A DNA stretch of 62,000 nt from Adiantum capillus-veneris (GCA_014529385.2 CM043964.1:101822087-101884086); one strand, 5' to 3'. Counted from the first letter of the stretch, positions 1 to 12,554 are shown. The notes: a model not told the origin generated them from the letters alone. Made by a program: numbers and translations.

Positions 1-66
1 AACTTTCCGGTCTCATAGGTCACTATGGCCTTTTGAAGACGTTAATATAACATTTCATTTCATTTC

Positions 67-734
<668 letters not shown>

Positions 735-881
735 TGAGGTAGCGTTGTTTGAGTGACTGTACTCTGAGTGTGTTACGCTATGGCTAAAGGGAAAGATAAG
801 CATAGATAAACAACTGAGGTAGCGTTGTTTGAGTGACTGTACTCTGAGTGTGTTACACTATGGCTAAAGGGAAAGATAAGC
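735..881. repeat. Tandem duplication, 80-bp period
   Basis: A 67-bp block beginning TGAGGTAGCGTTG at 735 recurs at 815 with one visible substitution. A 13-bp spacer separates the copies. Each carries the same ATGGCTAAAGGG start; the first copy is closed by a stop after nine codons and the second runs slightly longer. Confidence 0.9.
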
Positions 882-1754
882 AACAAGCTTTGGAGGTTCA
901 TTTTCTGGCTTCTTCTCATGTGGAGTTCTTTGGCTTGATGGGTTAAATTTTGAAAGTAATACCTTTTTGCTTGGTAATTGAGAACTTATGGACACTTCTA
1001 AATGTGTTGTGATGTGCTTATGACATGAGTTTGCTTGCGATTTGGATGGGCGACTGGTCTAGCTAGGTTTTTTTCATGATAAAACGAATATGGTTGTGAG
1101 TAACCACCTTAAGGGGCTGGAGATTATATCAGGTGAAGATGATTCTTTGAGAATTGGATTGGTGGTTGCTTGGTATGGTAAAACATCTCACTGGTTTGTT
1201 TGATGAACATGCACTAAGGAATATTTTTCATGAAAACTTGGTTTCATGTACATGTGCTGGTTTTATCAGTTTAGGGCTAAATTATTTTTTTGATGAATAC
1301 ATTGGAAAGATATGTTAAGTAGACTCTTTTTGGTTGAGTACTTTTGCTGGTTTGTAGATATGACCACTCTTTTGGATTCTTCCTGGGTTGGCATGGTTAT
1401 ACTCTAAATTCATTAGCTTTATTTTGGGTTTTGACCTAAGGCTCATTTGGGTTTTGACCTAAGACGGTTTATTGAGAATTGGATTGGTGGGTTGTTTGGT
1501 ATGGTAAAACTTCTCACAAGCTTGTTTGATAACATGTATGAAAGAATCTGTTGAGAAAACCTGCCTTCATGTATATGTGTTGGTATGATCTGTTTGGGCT
1601 AAGTTGTTTTTCCTAGGAATGTCTTGAGTTGACATGCTGAGTAGATTCTTTTCGGGTGAGTACTTTTTGCTTAACCTGGTATAAGGCACCGCTACCATTT
1701 ATGTTGTTGATATGGGGTTGCTTTTGGTTTGTATTGATAACTTGGTAATTATCC
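882..1754. repeat. Non-coding stretch with a diverged tandem duplication
   Basis: The block at about 1141-1355 (starting near GAGAATTGGATTGGTGG) is repeated in diverged form at about 1468-1672. Shared words include TTGGTATGGTAAAAC, CATGT and GAGTACTTTT. No coding sequence is recognised. Confidence 0.6.
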
Positions 1755-2235
1755 TTCTTGTTTAGCAGGTATAACTTAGCATAGGGTTTTCTTGGTTGCG
1801 GCTGTATACCTTAGCATAAATAGTTGTTTATGTTCTTATTTACGGATGTCTAATGTAACTATGCTAACTTATGACTCCTTGAAACAATGGATGACATAGC
1901 TGGGTGGATATGGTTACCTGCTCTTTGCACGACTCTATAGAATTACCTATTTTCGAATATAACCTCCTATTTTCGAATCTAAAACACCTGGTTATTACAT
2001 TTTCTAGTTATTCTGGACATGGACAATATGTATGGGAACATAGACATGATCTATTGTTTGTAGGTTTGCTGGTATCTTTTGCTAAAAGGAGTAAGAGGGA
2101 GTCACTTTGGTAGGGCTAGACTAAGGGTATATATTTATTTAATTTTTCTTACAAATTGGTTTGGTGGTTCCTTACTGTCTCGGCATGTTACCGTAACATG
2201 TTTGATTACTTCATATAGCGTCTGATTAATGAGAA
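1755..2235 (+). repeat. Direct repeat DR1, copy 1 (flanks the Penelope-like remnant)
   Basis: About 480 bp closely matches 6705-7195 in the same orientation, from TCTTGTTTAG to CATATAGCGTCTG. The copies lie 4.95 kb apart and bracket the decayed reverse-transcriptase region. This could be an LTR-like (pseudo-LTR) repeat of that element or a separate duplicated segment. I found no TSD. Confidence 0.75.
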
Positions 2236-3320
2236 TCTCCGGCTCCTCGGATTGCTGTTGTTGCTCACTATTATGGCAGAACATGTCAGGGTTTTCTTGT
2301 ATACATGAGTGTGTATATGACGGTTTTGATGCTAATAAATCCGGAAATATTCGTCTATTGTTATCAGGATATACCAAGGTATAAGCTGACTGCTCGAATG
2401 AGCACTATAGTCGATCCTATCAAGAGGGTGTAGATCTCGAAAAAGCTTAAAGCGGCTAGGGCAAAATATGTGGCCTCTTTTGCAGTTAAGAATATGGCAT
2501 GTTCGAGGAAGAGAGCCTTTCTTAATAGAACTTGAAAAAATAAGGAGATAAACTATATGACCCTTAGCATAGATTTCGTCTAATGTTAATCATTGGTAGT
2601 TTTTAGGTGTTGAAGTTTTGTTTATGATGATGTAATTGGCTACCAAAGTCTCTGAAAGTTTCCGTTTCAATGATAAGTTCACTTGTACAAAAAAGTTGTA
2701 CCTTTGTGGCATGGATAACAACTAGGATGCCCGTGCATCACCTACATATAGAGCCAATGCTAACAGAATGTTATGTTGTTTCTATGGGTGCAGGTGAGGG
2801 CTACTCTCTTTGGTTCAGCTTTTTGGTTGCTTTACTATTTGGAAGATTGGTTGCTGGTTCGAAGTTTGTGAAGGAATTTTTACCTTTTGGGATGGTGACT
2901 TGTACCAACCTGATGTTATTCATTTGTACAAAATCATGCTATCTAAGTTTATTTTGTACAATAAACCTTGTATTTATCTGGGTACCTTGGTCTTTGAATT
3001 TGTATATGTTCGTCTGTGGGTAAGATAAGTAAATAACTAAAACACACACAAATTGTACTTAGATCCAATCTTGCCACTGGATCAGGAACAGGCTCCTAGT
3101 ATTGCGCTAGGTCAGGTTGCTCTGATGATACAATTTGTCTGAGCTAGGAGGGGCTAGCCTCACATGATCATTATGACTGTTTTTTGACCGGTTGAAGGTT
3201 GAGGCTGCTACGAGATTATTACACTACAGTGTTATCTTTATAGTTTGTTTTTTTAGATTCTTCCGTTTATAATATTTCCTTTCAAATTTCTGGGACATAT
3301 CTAACTATGCCTCCATGAGG
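2236..3320. other. No recognisable gene
   Basis: This stretch is AT-rich. Only short frames are seen and none resembles a known family. It may be leader sequence of the retroelement that follows. Confidence 0.4.
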
Positions 3321-3329
3321 CAGTTTCCT

Positions 3330-3720
3330 TGTATTAGGGCCTGGCTTTCACGAGCTTCACTTTTGGTTCTTAGATGCATACAAGATGCGGAAGCATCTCC
3401 TCTCATTGTGGCCTTGTTTAGTAATCCTATTACCTCCTTGGTTCACACAGTCTTCTTTGACAAATGGGTCAAAACTTTGGTTAAAAACAGTAAGGAGAGT
3501 GTCTAAGTTATTACCGACATTATTTCTAATATTCCAACTATCTCTAAAGCTCATAAAGAGGACTTGGTTAAGTTCTCTTTGGATGGTGCTGAACTTGCTA
3601 ACCTTCTCAGAAAGCAGTGTGGGCTCAGCCCGAGTTTTGTCACGTCCCTGACTATTCTGATTCTCCCACCTACCAACATTTTTTTCAGTAGGGATGTGCT
3701 GCTGTGAAAGCTGTTAAAGA
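3330..3720 (+). pseudogene. Broken N-terminal coding fragment of the retroelement
   Basis: Two overlapping frames at 3315-3506 and about 3507-3700 read as one broken protein. They contain SLTNGSKLW/FFDKWVKTLVKNSKES and then TDIISNIPTISKAHKEDLV and DGAELANLLRKQCGL, a helical-looking, charged sequence. It lies upstream of the 227-residue frame at 3968 in the same orientation and probably belonged to the same first protein. Several stops and frame changes interrupt it. I do not recognise the family. Confidence 0.4.
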
Positions 3721-3967
3721 GGTTTTCAGAAAGATTTATGTTCTCTTAGTGGGACTTCGCTTTTGAAATTGGTACCTGAGGTTTCCAGAATTTTCCCATT
3801 TCTACCTATACGACAAGTGGAGGTTGAATCTTTAGGGGTGGAGCACAAACTTTGGTTACTCCCTAATAAAGGTTTTCTGGCTCCTATCTCAATAGAGACC
3901 TCGGTTTTTTTTGGCAAATCTACCAGCTGCTACAATGTAGGATTCTCGGCTAAAGATACTCAAAGGA

Positions 3968-4651
3968 GTGCAATGTTTGGACAAAGGAGAGCTTATTAAG
4001 GCTCCGTTCAACATGTATTTTCTAGTTTCCAAGAAGTGTACATCTATTGCAGGTCTTTATGCGAGAACCAAAGGTCTCATGGAATTCAGAAAAAACAATG
4101 CTGATTATTATGTGGATTTAGTATGGAATATTTACAGACCGCATCTTAAGTGCGCTTGCAGATTTCTTGACCCTAAAGCGTCATGTGAGTTTAGCATTAT
4201 ATGGTTCGACCATGCAGTTTGGTATGCAATCAACAATCTAGAATCTACATTCCCAGAAAAGCCTACATCCTTTCATCTTACTCTCATCTGCTCTTGGTTA
4301 GGTGGGCAAGCCAAGGAGTTAATTTTGGCACAAATTGCCTTCATACAATTTTGTATATTGATGGTTGACATGCTCAAAGAGCTCGGAGCAAATGAACCCG
4401 GGATGCTTCTTACCACTTATGGTTCTTACAAAGGGATTAAAACTATTTTGGGTCTTCTGAAACCTAACTTTGAAGATGATGAGTCCCCTTCTCAAAAAAG
4501 ACCCAACACACTTTTAACTCGAAACTCCACGTTTACTTCCTTTCTTACCCCCTCTTCGTCTGCTGACTCCAGTTTTGGAAGAGGAAAGTCTAGAAGCTTT
4601 ACAAGAGGAAGGGGTCGGGGGTTGCCTATTAAACATCTTTTGGAAATGTGA
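3968..4651 (+). CDS. Gag-like or unknown first protein of a retroelement (227 aa)
   Basis: This is an open frame of 227 residues. The first part is mixed helical and rich in aromatic and Cys residues (for example NADYYVDLVWNIYRPHLKC and FHLTLICSWLGGQAKEL). The last 40 residues are Ser-rich and then Arg-Gly rich (SFGRGKSRSFTRGRGRGLP), which suggests a nucleic-acid-binding tail. It sits directly upstream of a Penelope-like reverse-transcriptase remnant on the same strand, so a Gag-like or ORF1 role is inferred from position and the RG tail only. Upstream coding-like sequence (3330-3720) suggests the real protein began earlier and that this start is arbitrary. I recognise no conserved motif. Confidence 0.4.
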   Translation: MQCLDKGELIKAPFNMYFLVSKKCTSIAGLYARTKGLMEFRKNNADYYVDLVWNIYRPHLKCACRFLDPKASCEFSIIWFDHAVWYAINNLESTFPEKPTSFHLTLICSWLGGQAKELILAQIAFIQFCILMVDMLKELGANEPGMLLTTYGSYKGIKTILGLLKPNFEDDESPSQKRPNTLLTRNSTFTSFLTPSSSADSSFGRGKSRSFTRGRGRGLPIKHLLEM

Positions 4652-4829
4652 TTGTGCTGGTAGCAGTCAATGAGATCGGGAGGCGCTTTCTACCAAGCAA
4701 AACTGGGGATTGTAGTGCAAATTCCATTCATTGTCATTTCACCAATACAATTTTGGATTTCTTTTCACCAAACTCAATTTTTGTTGAATGCTTTGATTTG
4801 ATATATGGTAATCATTCTGTGATTGAAAA

Positions 4830-6430
4830 TGTGGTGTTTGGTTGGAAATATTCTGACCCTATTAAGTGTTTTGTGTAATCAAATGAATTTTTGAGACATG
4901 AACCTATTTTAAGATGTAAATGCAAAAAAATTACCGCATACTGCAAGGATTTTGGTATACTTGGTGTACATGTCTGTACGACAAACCTAATTATTATTAA
5001 GGTTTCTTCTCTTCGAGATTTACTTGTAATGGGTTTGAATCATATACTTGTAGAGCCTCTGAATTCTAGAATGGCACTGTCCGCACTACTGGACTGTCTG
5101 GCTGACTTGGCCTTAACGCTCCCATTGGAGCAACAGATCCTACAGGATCTTGTCCAAAAACTTAAGACGGTCTTTTTTCAAAAGGTTAGTCTTTTGCCAG
5201 ATAAATGGCTCAGCTTGGATACTACTTGGGTCACTCCAAAAATTATGCAAAACTGCCATGAGGTGACTTGTGATTGGTTTATAGTCGGTCTCGATAAAGC
5301 TGCCAACATTGTATCAGTTATTTGTAAGAAGCTTGTTTATGAAGCTGCCCTGGTAAGGTTGGGTGGAAATGAATTTGAAAAGGCAAATGAAACACTAAAG
5401 GATGTGGCTTTAGCTTTGCTGAGAGATTTGGACAATATGGGATACAATGAAACTTCAAGTAAGCTTCCCGTGTTGTTCCCGACTTTTAAAAAACACAAAC
5501 AAAAGTTCCGATGGATTTTTGATGCTTCAAACAATATTTTTCTTGTGTTACAAAAGATGTTACTTCCTGCCTGAACCTAGTCATGACAGAGGTTTGCAAT
5601 CTTTGTGCTAAACGAAGAACAAACCTTAAAAGATTCAGTGGTATAGAGTGTTGTACTTTCTGGCTTGCTAAGAATTCATCGGCGGTGTTTATCAACTTGC
5701 CTACGGATATCTATTGTATCTTCACCGTTGATACTACACAATGTTATGAAAACATTCCTCTCTCAGGTTATTCAACCCTCTAGGAGTGCTAGATGAGATT
5801 ATCAACTTGGCTTTTTCTAACAAAAAAACACAAGGGTTTGAAAAGATCTCACTGGTAAGAACACCTTGTTGGGTTAAAAATTCAATCAAAAAGCCAGCGC
5901 TGTGCTTTGACAAAGTTACTCTATGGTAATTAAATGGACATTGCAAAATTGCTTTGTTCAATTAGGGCCAAATTGTTGTAGACAAAAGATGGGAATACCT
6001 ATGGGATTCTCCTGCTCACGAATAATGTGCAATCTATACTTATTAATTTTTGAATACAAATGGTTGTGTTAAAAAATGAAACAAAATGAGGAGGCCAAAC
6101 AACTTTTAGTCTTCAATAACACGTTTAGATTCATGGAGGATTTATTGAGTGTTAACAATCAGCCTACCTCTCTATATATGATAAAACTATTCTTAAAAAA
6201 ACCCGCTTTTTAAACATGAAAATTCAGCTTCACTCTCCCTTTATTGGACAATACACTACACGCTTCTTTTGAAAGCGGGATAATTTGTCTTTTAATCCTG
6301 CTGAATTTGTTAAGAGGAAAAGTAACAGACCTATAAAAAATGAGCGTAATACCTGCTTAGGTATTCTGTTGCTTATTATATACTCATCTATGTATAAACT
6401 TTTTGTCCAACTTGAAAGGGCGTGATCAAT
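4830..6430 (+). pseudogene. Penelope-like (telomerase-type) reverse transcriptase remnant
   Basis: From about 4900 the frame reads a Cys-containing block (RCKCKKITAYC), then LRDLLVMGLNHI, CDWFIVGLDKAANIVSVICKK and LPVLFPTFKKHKQKFRWIFDAS. Next come FWLAKNS and FTVDTTQCYENIPLSG after a stop/frame change near 5574, and GIPMGFSCSRIMCNLYL near 5995-6045 in yet another frame. This order resembles the fingers and palm of Penelope-like elements (LPKLHK-like, then a D-x-[TS] palm A block, then a G-x-[PA]-MG block B). No YxDD block or GIY-YIG nuclease is identifiable. After that, about 6180-6420 reads KTRFLNMKIQLHSPFIGQYT and SNRPIKNERNTCLGILLLI. Multiple stops and frameshifts make it non-functional. 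Assignment rests on motif order by eye; a group II-like or other non-LTR reverse transcriptase is the alternative. Confidence 0.5.
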
Positions 6431-6712
6431 TGGCAATATCTCCTCATAGACCTGTATGTTTCTTCTCTCCCTCCTGGCCCTGGCAATCTATTGATGCCAC
6501 GGACTGCTTGCCTCATTGGAAGGTTGCACCAACACTGCTCCATCACGTTGCACCACAAAGACTTGCTAAGATCTGGTAAAAATTTGCCAACGGAATCTAT
6601 GTGAGACATTTGGTCGAAGACCGCACAATATGGCAAAAAGCTCACGATAGTGGAAACTAAGGTTCCAATAAATGTGCACTGCTACAAAATTTGATGGACC
6701 TTCTCTCTTGTT
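6404..6712 (+). repeat. Dispersed repeat DR2, copy 1
   Basis: About 300 bp from GTCCAACTTGAAAGG to GGACCTTCTCTCTTG match 13548-13846 with small indels. The upstream protein frame runs into it without a visible boundary, so it may be the 3' end of the Penelope-like element, with the 13.5-kb copy a 5'-truncated relative. It contains coding-like fragments (HWKVAPTLLHHV, VRHLVEDRTIWQKAH) of unknown family. Confidence 0.75.
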
Positions 6713-7195
6713 TAGTAGGTATAGCTCATCATAGGGTTTTCTTGGCTGAGGCTATATACCTTAGCATAAATAGGTGTCTATGTTCTTATTTACGGATGTC
6801 TAATGTAATTCTGCTAACTTATGACTCCTCTAATCAGTGGATGACATAGCTGGGTGGATATGGTTACCGGCTCTTTGTAGGACTCTGTAGAATTACCTAT
6901 TTCTGAATATAACCTTCTATTTTCAAATATAAAACACCTAGTTATTACATTTTCTGGTTATTTTGGACATGGACAATATGTCTGCGAACATAGTCATGAT
7001 CTGTTGTTTGTATGTTTGCTTTATCTCCTAGTATCTTTTGCTAAAAGGAGTAAGAGGGAGTCACTTTGGTAGGACCGGACTAAGGGTATATATTTATTTA
7101 ATTTTTCTTATAAACGAGTTTGGTGGTTCCTTACTATCTTGGCATGTTACCGTAGCATGTTTGATTACTTCATATAGCGTCTGGTCAATGAGAAC
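6705..7195 (+). repeat. Direct repeat DR1, copy 2
   Basis: Second copy of the repeat at 1755-2235, about 90% identical by eye. Similarity ends abruptly at GAGAA near 7195. Confidence 0.75.
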
Positions 7196-7196
7196 A

Positions 7197-7720
7197 CTTC
7201 AAGAGGTCACTTAAATTCTGGTGTCAAATTACCGACGCCAACGGCGGGCGTTGATATATGTGTAGGTAAGTATGGAGGGAGATGCAATTTTAAAAAATTT
7301 TCATTTTTAAATTTTCGAGGGGGTCTACCGATACCTGTTCCGATGCCTGTTTCGACACCTATTCCGATGCCTGTATCGATTTTTGTACCGTCGGACCCTG
7401 CAAAAAATGAACCTGCGGGCTTTCCTTGCACATTTCGCTTATTCTTGTGCCTTTCTCTTGCTCTCTTCCTCCTCACCTCTTGCAGGTCTGGTGCGAAACA
7501 AGTTGTCGGAGGTGCTAATCTTGCTCATGGACTACTCCATAGCTCTAAGGTGAGATTGTTTTCAAGTTTACTTGTAGGTTTAGGGTTTAGGGTTTAACTG
7601 CATGGTGTGTGTGTTTGTGTGCGTACGTTTTTTGCAGGTTCGAGGACGTTTACAACACGTTTTCTTGCTCAAATAGGCCGCATGTGAGTGCTTGAACTTT
7701 TAATGCATATTAAATTTTAT
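7197..7720. other. GC-skewed tandem motif, possible small exons and telomere-like box
   Basis: At about 7325-7385 a 12-bp motif (CCGATGCCTGTT and variants) repeats four to five times, giving Gly-Ile-Gly/Thr-Gly repeats on the minus strand. At 7485-7555 a short plus-strand stretch is bounded by CTCTTGCAG and AAGGTGAG, like an exon. TTTAGGG is repeated at about 7578-7593, which resembles the plant telomere unit or a telo-box promoter motif. No gene is assigned. Confidence 0.4.
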
Positions 7721-7751
7721 TTAGATTAATTTGTATATTGATAAAAGAAAA

Positions 7752-9319
7752 TTTCATGCCTTAAACTTTCATCCACTAATGGTTTCAGAAATGATCCGAA
7801 GACATCACAGGAAGACTTAATAATATTTTTGTAGCTTTGTGGAATAAACAAGACTGACATGATATCCATAGAGTTTTGTTTTCCAGCATTGAGCACCATA
7901 ATCTCCACAACCCCACAACTTTTTTGTGTGGTTCTTGATGTTTGAAACCCGTCCCAATGCAACAAGAGAGCTATATTTCTAGGGTCACCCTGCTTATGCA
8001 CACCAACAATAAGAGTGAGTAAGGACATTCAGTGTACATTTTGCTAAGAAAAAGAGGAAGATAGACATCATTACCTTGCACAACCTTTTCTCACATTTGA
8101 TTTCTTCCTTGCATTCGGAGCAGATAAAAGTGTACACTGCTCGCTCAGCATCCCATGCATCTTCAAGTTTTTGAGAGTGTTTGTCAAAGGGAAAAGTCGT
8201 GTAAGACTTCTTACATCCAGGTGTAGAGCAAACAATTGGCAGCTCATATGTTGACAATGGGTCCCAAAAGTTCTTCACTCCTTGGAATTTTGTTCCATCC
8301 CAAAAGTTCTTTATATGCCTTCCCGTAGAAAATGCATCTCCCTGACACCATTGATTTTTATGGCGCCACAAACTCAATAGCTCATGACAAAAAGTTCTAC
8401 TTCTTGTAAGAAGCTTCAGTTGAGGTCCTATTGCAATATAATCAAAAGCAAGCATTCACTTTCTTGGCTTTGTGCATAATGTGACTTTTCACAGCAAGTA
8501 ATACAGTCACGTTTAAGCCTTTTGGAGTTTGAAGCACCTGAACAGACACACCTTAGAACCTCTCCTACAAAGTTGTCCTCTATACTTGGGTAAAGAAGTT
8601 CGGGTGCGTGCTTTGCTCCATTACTTCCTGTACAAATACGATAACGAGAGGGGGTCACCATCCCCAAACCTCTCAGCATTGTTTGGAATTGATCCCAACA
8701 CGCGGGTACTTGCACCCTCCAAGCTAACCTTCCCATGTCTTTGGCAACTGAACCAACAATTTAGCTAGCTTCTTTTTGAAGAGTAGTTCTTTACCCTAGC
8801 TCCACCAAGGTCACCAAACAGAAGACTTAGCATTTGATCTTGAACACCTATCGGCATTTTATGTTCATCCCATAAACTTTGAAGTTCTACTATTCTCTCT
8901 ATTAGTTCAAAGAGAACAATAGATGTCCCTTCCTCATTTTCCTCCCTACTATCTTGCACGCTAGCATCAGCCTGTAAATGGTCATCACCATCTACATGAT
9001 GGTCACCGCCATTTGAATCTTCCATTTGCCCTTCCTCCACGTTGAGACCTTCACTCAAGGAAGGTGCTACATGTGGCACATCTAAACCAAAATGGAGCTT
9101 CAAGCTCCCAAATCTCTTTGAAAGAATTTGGTGTTGATAAAAGGTTGAAGTATGCACAAACCGCCCGCCATAGCAATAAAAAGAACAGTTACAGAAATCC
9201 TTCCTTCCATCACTACTGGACTCTTCAGTTCTTTTTACATGCCGATCTTCTGTTCGGTTTGTGATGTTATGTGTGACATCAAAATCAATGTCACTTTGTA
9301 CCCTTCTACTCTTGGTCAC
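7752..9319 (-). pseudogene. TNP2/CACTA-like transposase gene remnant
   Basis: Read right to left, 9319-8765 carries a Cys/His block (CNCSFYCYGGRFVHTSTFYQH) and then an acidic linker. 8736-8440 reads CWDQFQTMLRGLGMVTPSRY followed by CVCSGAS and DCITCC. 8430-8075 reads GPQLKLLTRSRTFCHELL, NFWDGTKF and paired cysteines (ICSECKEEIKC). An intron at 7990-8074 (GTAATG to TAAGCAG, 85 nt) joins in frame to ALLLHWDGFQ, IMSVLFIPQS and SFLKPLVDE. The order Zn-like N-terminus, Cys pairs, HWDGFQ and PLVDE matches TNP2-type transposases of CACTA-like elements. At least two frameshifts (near 8750 and 8455) and loss of the catalytic C-terminus make it a fossil. I found no CACTA termini nearby. Confidence 0.5.
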
Positions 9320-9429
9320 AGAAGGATGTAACCTTCCTAATGTAACGCTTGCTCACATTGGGAGCAGAATACCTGATAGGGAGCATGATAGATTTGAAAG
9401 TCGTCAACGCCTATGATCGACGTGTGATT

Positions 9430-10010
9430 AAAAATTGCAACATGTGTTGCTTGTGTAGGTGATTGCGTCTATGCCTGCATAGGTGATTACATCTGGAGAG
9501 ACATGCCGGACACGAAGCTCCTCAAGCACTTTTTGTGCTTTCTCAAGCACACCACATTTAGAATACATATCGATCAAGAGAGTGCAAAGCACAACATCTT
9601 TTTTCTTGCATAGGGCCACATGCCTTCAAGATACATGCATAGGTGATTGCATCTAAATAGAGGCCCTCGCTTCACATCTGCTGACATTGCAAACAGAACA
9701 CCTGATAGGGAGCATGATAGATTTGAAAGTTGTCAACGCTTGTGATCGACGTGTGATTAAAAAAGCTTGTGACATGTGATGCTTGTGTAGGTGATTGCAT
9801 CTATGCCTGCGTAGGTGATTGCATCATGAGAGAGGCCCTCACCTCGCATCTAGATTTTTACTGCAACGATTAAAAAAGCACGACAGAGCCACATGCTTTC
9901 CAGGCGCCTGTGCGTAGGTGATTGTATCTGGAGATAGGCCCTCACTTTGCATCTGGATTTTGACTTCCACGCCATAGCTGCTAATTAACCTCCTAATAAG
10001 TTGCTTAAGC
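9430..10010 (-). pseudogene. PPR protein gene fragments, tandemly duplicated
   Basis: On the minus strand 9428-9600 reads DVVLCTLLIDMYSKCGVLEK, a classic PPR helix pair. About 9625-9660 reads DAITYACILKACG, and 9895-9990 reads IQMQSEGLSPDTITYA. These are recurring plant PPR motifs (organellar RNA-binding proteins). The fragments are out of frame with each other. Words such as CACCTGATAGGGAGCATGAT recur at about 9372 and 9700, showing a ~330-bp internal duplication. No full-length PPR array or DYW domain is present. Confidence 0.7.
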
Positions 10011-10214
10011 CTAGGGTAAATGCACACTATTTTGGAGCACAGAAGAAAAGAATGGAAAGAGAAGGGTAATCTGTAGACCCACATCCAGCAATGCTGTTAC
10101 TTCCTGCAGTACTAGCTAGAAAGAAGTCTCAACCTCATGTAGCAGTTACTCCTGTGAGTATATGTGTGTGCGGAAATTATAGCGTGTTGCAATGATGGCT
10201 TTGGTTGAAAGGAG

Positions 10215-10244
10215 GAGCGTCAAAAGATGTTACTAGCTTCATAG

Positions 10245-10302
<58 letters not shown>

Positions 10303-10418
10303 CAGTAGCCAGAGACAAACTTGAAGACAAAGCTCTGAGCTGCTTCTGGGAACTTGCAAACTGATTGTGGAGAAGATCGAATTGCTGCTGAGAGCAAAAG
10401 ATGCTACTAGCTTCATAG

Positions 10419-10508
<90 letters not shown>

Positions 10509-10613
10509 CAGTGGCCAGAGACAAACCTGCAGACAAAGCTCTGCGCTGCTTTTGGGAACCTGCGAAGTTCGAACTACTTGTGGAGAAGATCGCATTACTG
10601 CTGAGAGCAACGT
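10215..10613. repeat. Tandem duplication carrying two (CT)n tracts
   Basis: A unit containing AGATG[CT]TACTAGCTTCATAG, a CT microsatellite and about 120 bp of unique sequence (AAACAGT[AG]GCCAGAGACAA onward) occurs twice, starting at about 10215 and 10398. The CT tracts differ in length (about 54 versus 82 bp). Confidence 0.92.
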
Positions 10614-12554
10614 AGAATGCTGTTTTTTAAATTCACTTGGCAGTTGGTAGCTTTTGACGGTGTAGTCGTAGTTCTTTTTAGAGCTTTTCATCGCAGTGTT
10701 TTTTTTTTAATAGAGTAGCCACATGGGTTAATGAGAGCGCAGTGCTGCGATTTTACCTCCTACGCTAACGAAGTAATGAAGTTTTTGAATAATGCTCTAG
10801 ATCTTAATTTGAGCGTGACACAAAAATGAACTAATGGTTTAGTCTTCACATTTGTAGACGAGGTCTAGATGAGTAGCTTGAAGTTTGCATGTACAAAGGA
10901 GAATTGAGGTAGATCTATTTGGGCATCAAATTGATGGCAAGAACCTCTAAAATATAATGTGGATGTGTGGAATAACATGTCTAAAACTGAAAGGATTTTT
11001 CAATGAAATACAAGAGAAACCTCATGAGCCACAATAACATCACAAACAGCTTATTAAGGACCCACAAACACAACACTATGGTTGCTAGACCCAATAAAAA
11101 AATGAAGTTGACCACATGCTATCCAAGTGTCTCTTTGGTCAATAGAGTATATCATCACAAGCTGGCAAGATGGCACAAACCATACCCAAATGGAGAAACT
11201 GCTTTCTCATTGTAGAAAATATTTAGTTAAATTCATCAGCGCCCTTGTGATCATTTATGTACTTTCTCTTTCACCCTCAGTTTGATATAGAACCGAGCTT
11301 GTTATCCTTACCATACTAATGTGTTGAAGCCTATGTACTTCTTGTGATAAAAGAAGGGATAAAGTTTGCAAAGTGTAACTCCAAATATCAATAAGGATGT
11401 CTGGTATCTTGCATTTAGTAAATGAATAAAATGCTTTTGTGAATCCCTAACAAAGGGTTCAAATAACTAGCAATGACATTTGAATAGAAAACACGACAGT
11501 TCATGTTTTTGTAATAGAAAAAATCAGCACTTGATAAGATCTTCTAGAGTCATAGCATTGAAATAATCCACTGTTTTTTTTTGAATGAATTGTTTAAGAT
11601 ATGTACTTGAAAAGGTGCAAATTATCTTGACGTTTTCTTTATGATTAATGGTGTTTTTTTGTGTGTTTAGATAGTTTAAAGTGTCAAATAAGATTAACCT
11701 TGCAGGGACCCTTTTGAAAATGAAACCTAAATTGGTGTTCTAATAACAATTTGGTCTTATTCAAAGGGTATGATTGTATGGTTTATAGTTCAAAGTAACC
11801 AATAAAAGCGCAAAGCTCAAGTCTCATTTTTAAAATGGGACTTGAATAAGTCCCAAAACGCCTAATTAAATTGGTGTTATCAACAAAGCAGCTTCTTGAA
11901 AACTCTGAAGAAATCTAGGTTTTAAATACACCTCCACATTGATATTTTGACCTTGTATTCTAGCACAATATCGAAGATATAAAGTTATAACTTGACACTT
12001 GTTGCCCAAGCTTATGGACATATTTTGAGAAGTTAATGAGACTTTTAAATAATCAACACAACGTGGACTGTACTTGTAGGGTATCCAATTTACATTTGAA
12101 TTGGATGTTTTTTTTTTGTATAGATTGTGATCTACTTTGTGTTTAGAATTGTATCATTAATTATTTGGATGAATATAACATAAATTGTTCAAAAAATCTA
12201 CAATAATCTCCATCATCTTGTAATATCTTTTCCTCTCTAAGGACAATGTGTGCAGTTGTGGTACTTGCAGATCAATGATAGAGTGTGTGAGATATAAAAT
12301 GTTTTGATCCCTTCCCTTTTATAGTTTCGTCTACAACTATGAGACTTTATTTTGTTTCCTTATTTATATTAGCAACAAATATATCAATTAAGAAACTTAG
12401 TTGAGGATCGAGCGAGTAACCATGATATTTGTCAATAATTAGTTGTTTAACTATGCTTAATGAATTTTTACTAAAATGAAATTAGGGGCAGACAAACTTA
12501 CTACAATTACTTGATCCATAGTAAGTGGTAAATTACTAGATGAAACACCCTTTG
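10614..12554. other. No recognisable gene
   Basis: About 1.9 kb of AT-rich DNA. The only open frame is short (11003-11215) and has no recognised similarity. I see no repeat structure. Confidence 0.5.

Noticed and set aside
9360-9740. CRISPR-like array from short recurring words
   Set aside because: The recurrence is a ~330-bp duplication of decayed PPR sequence in a plant genome, with no regular spacer-repeat structure.
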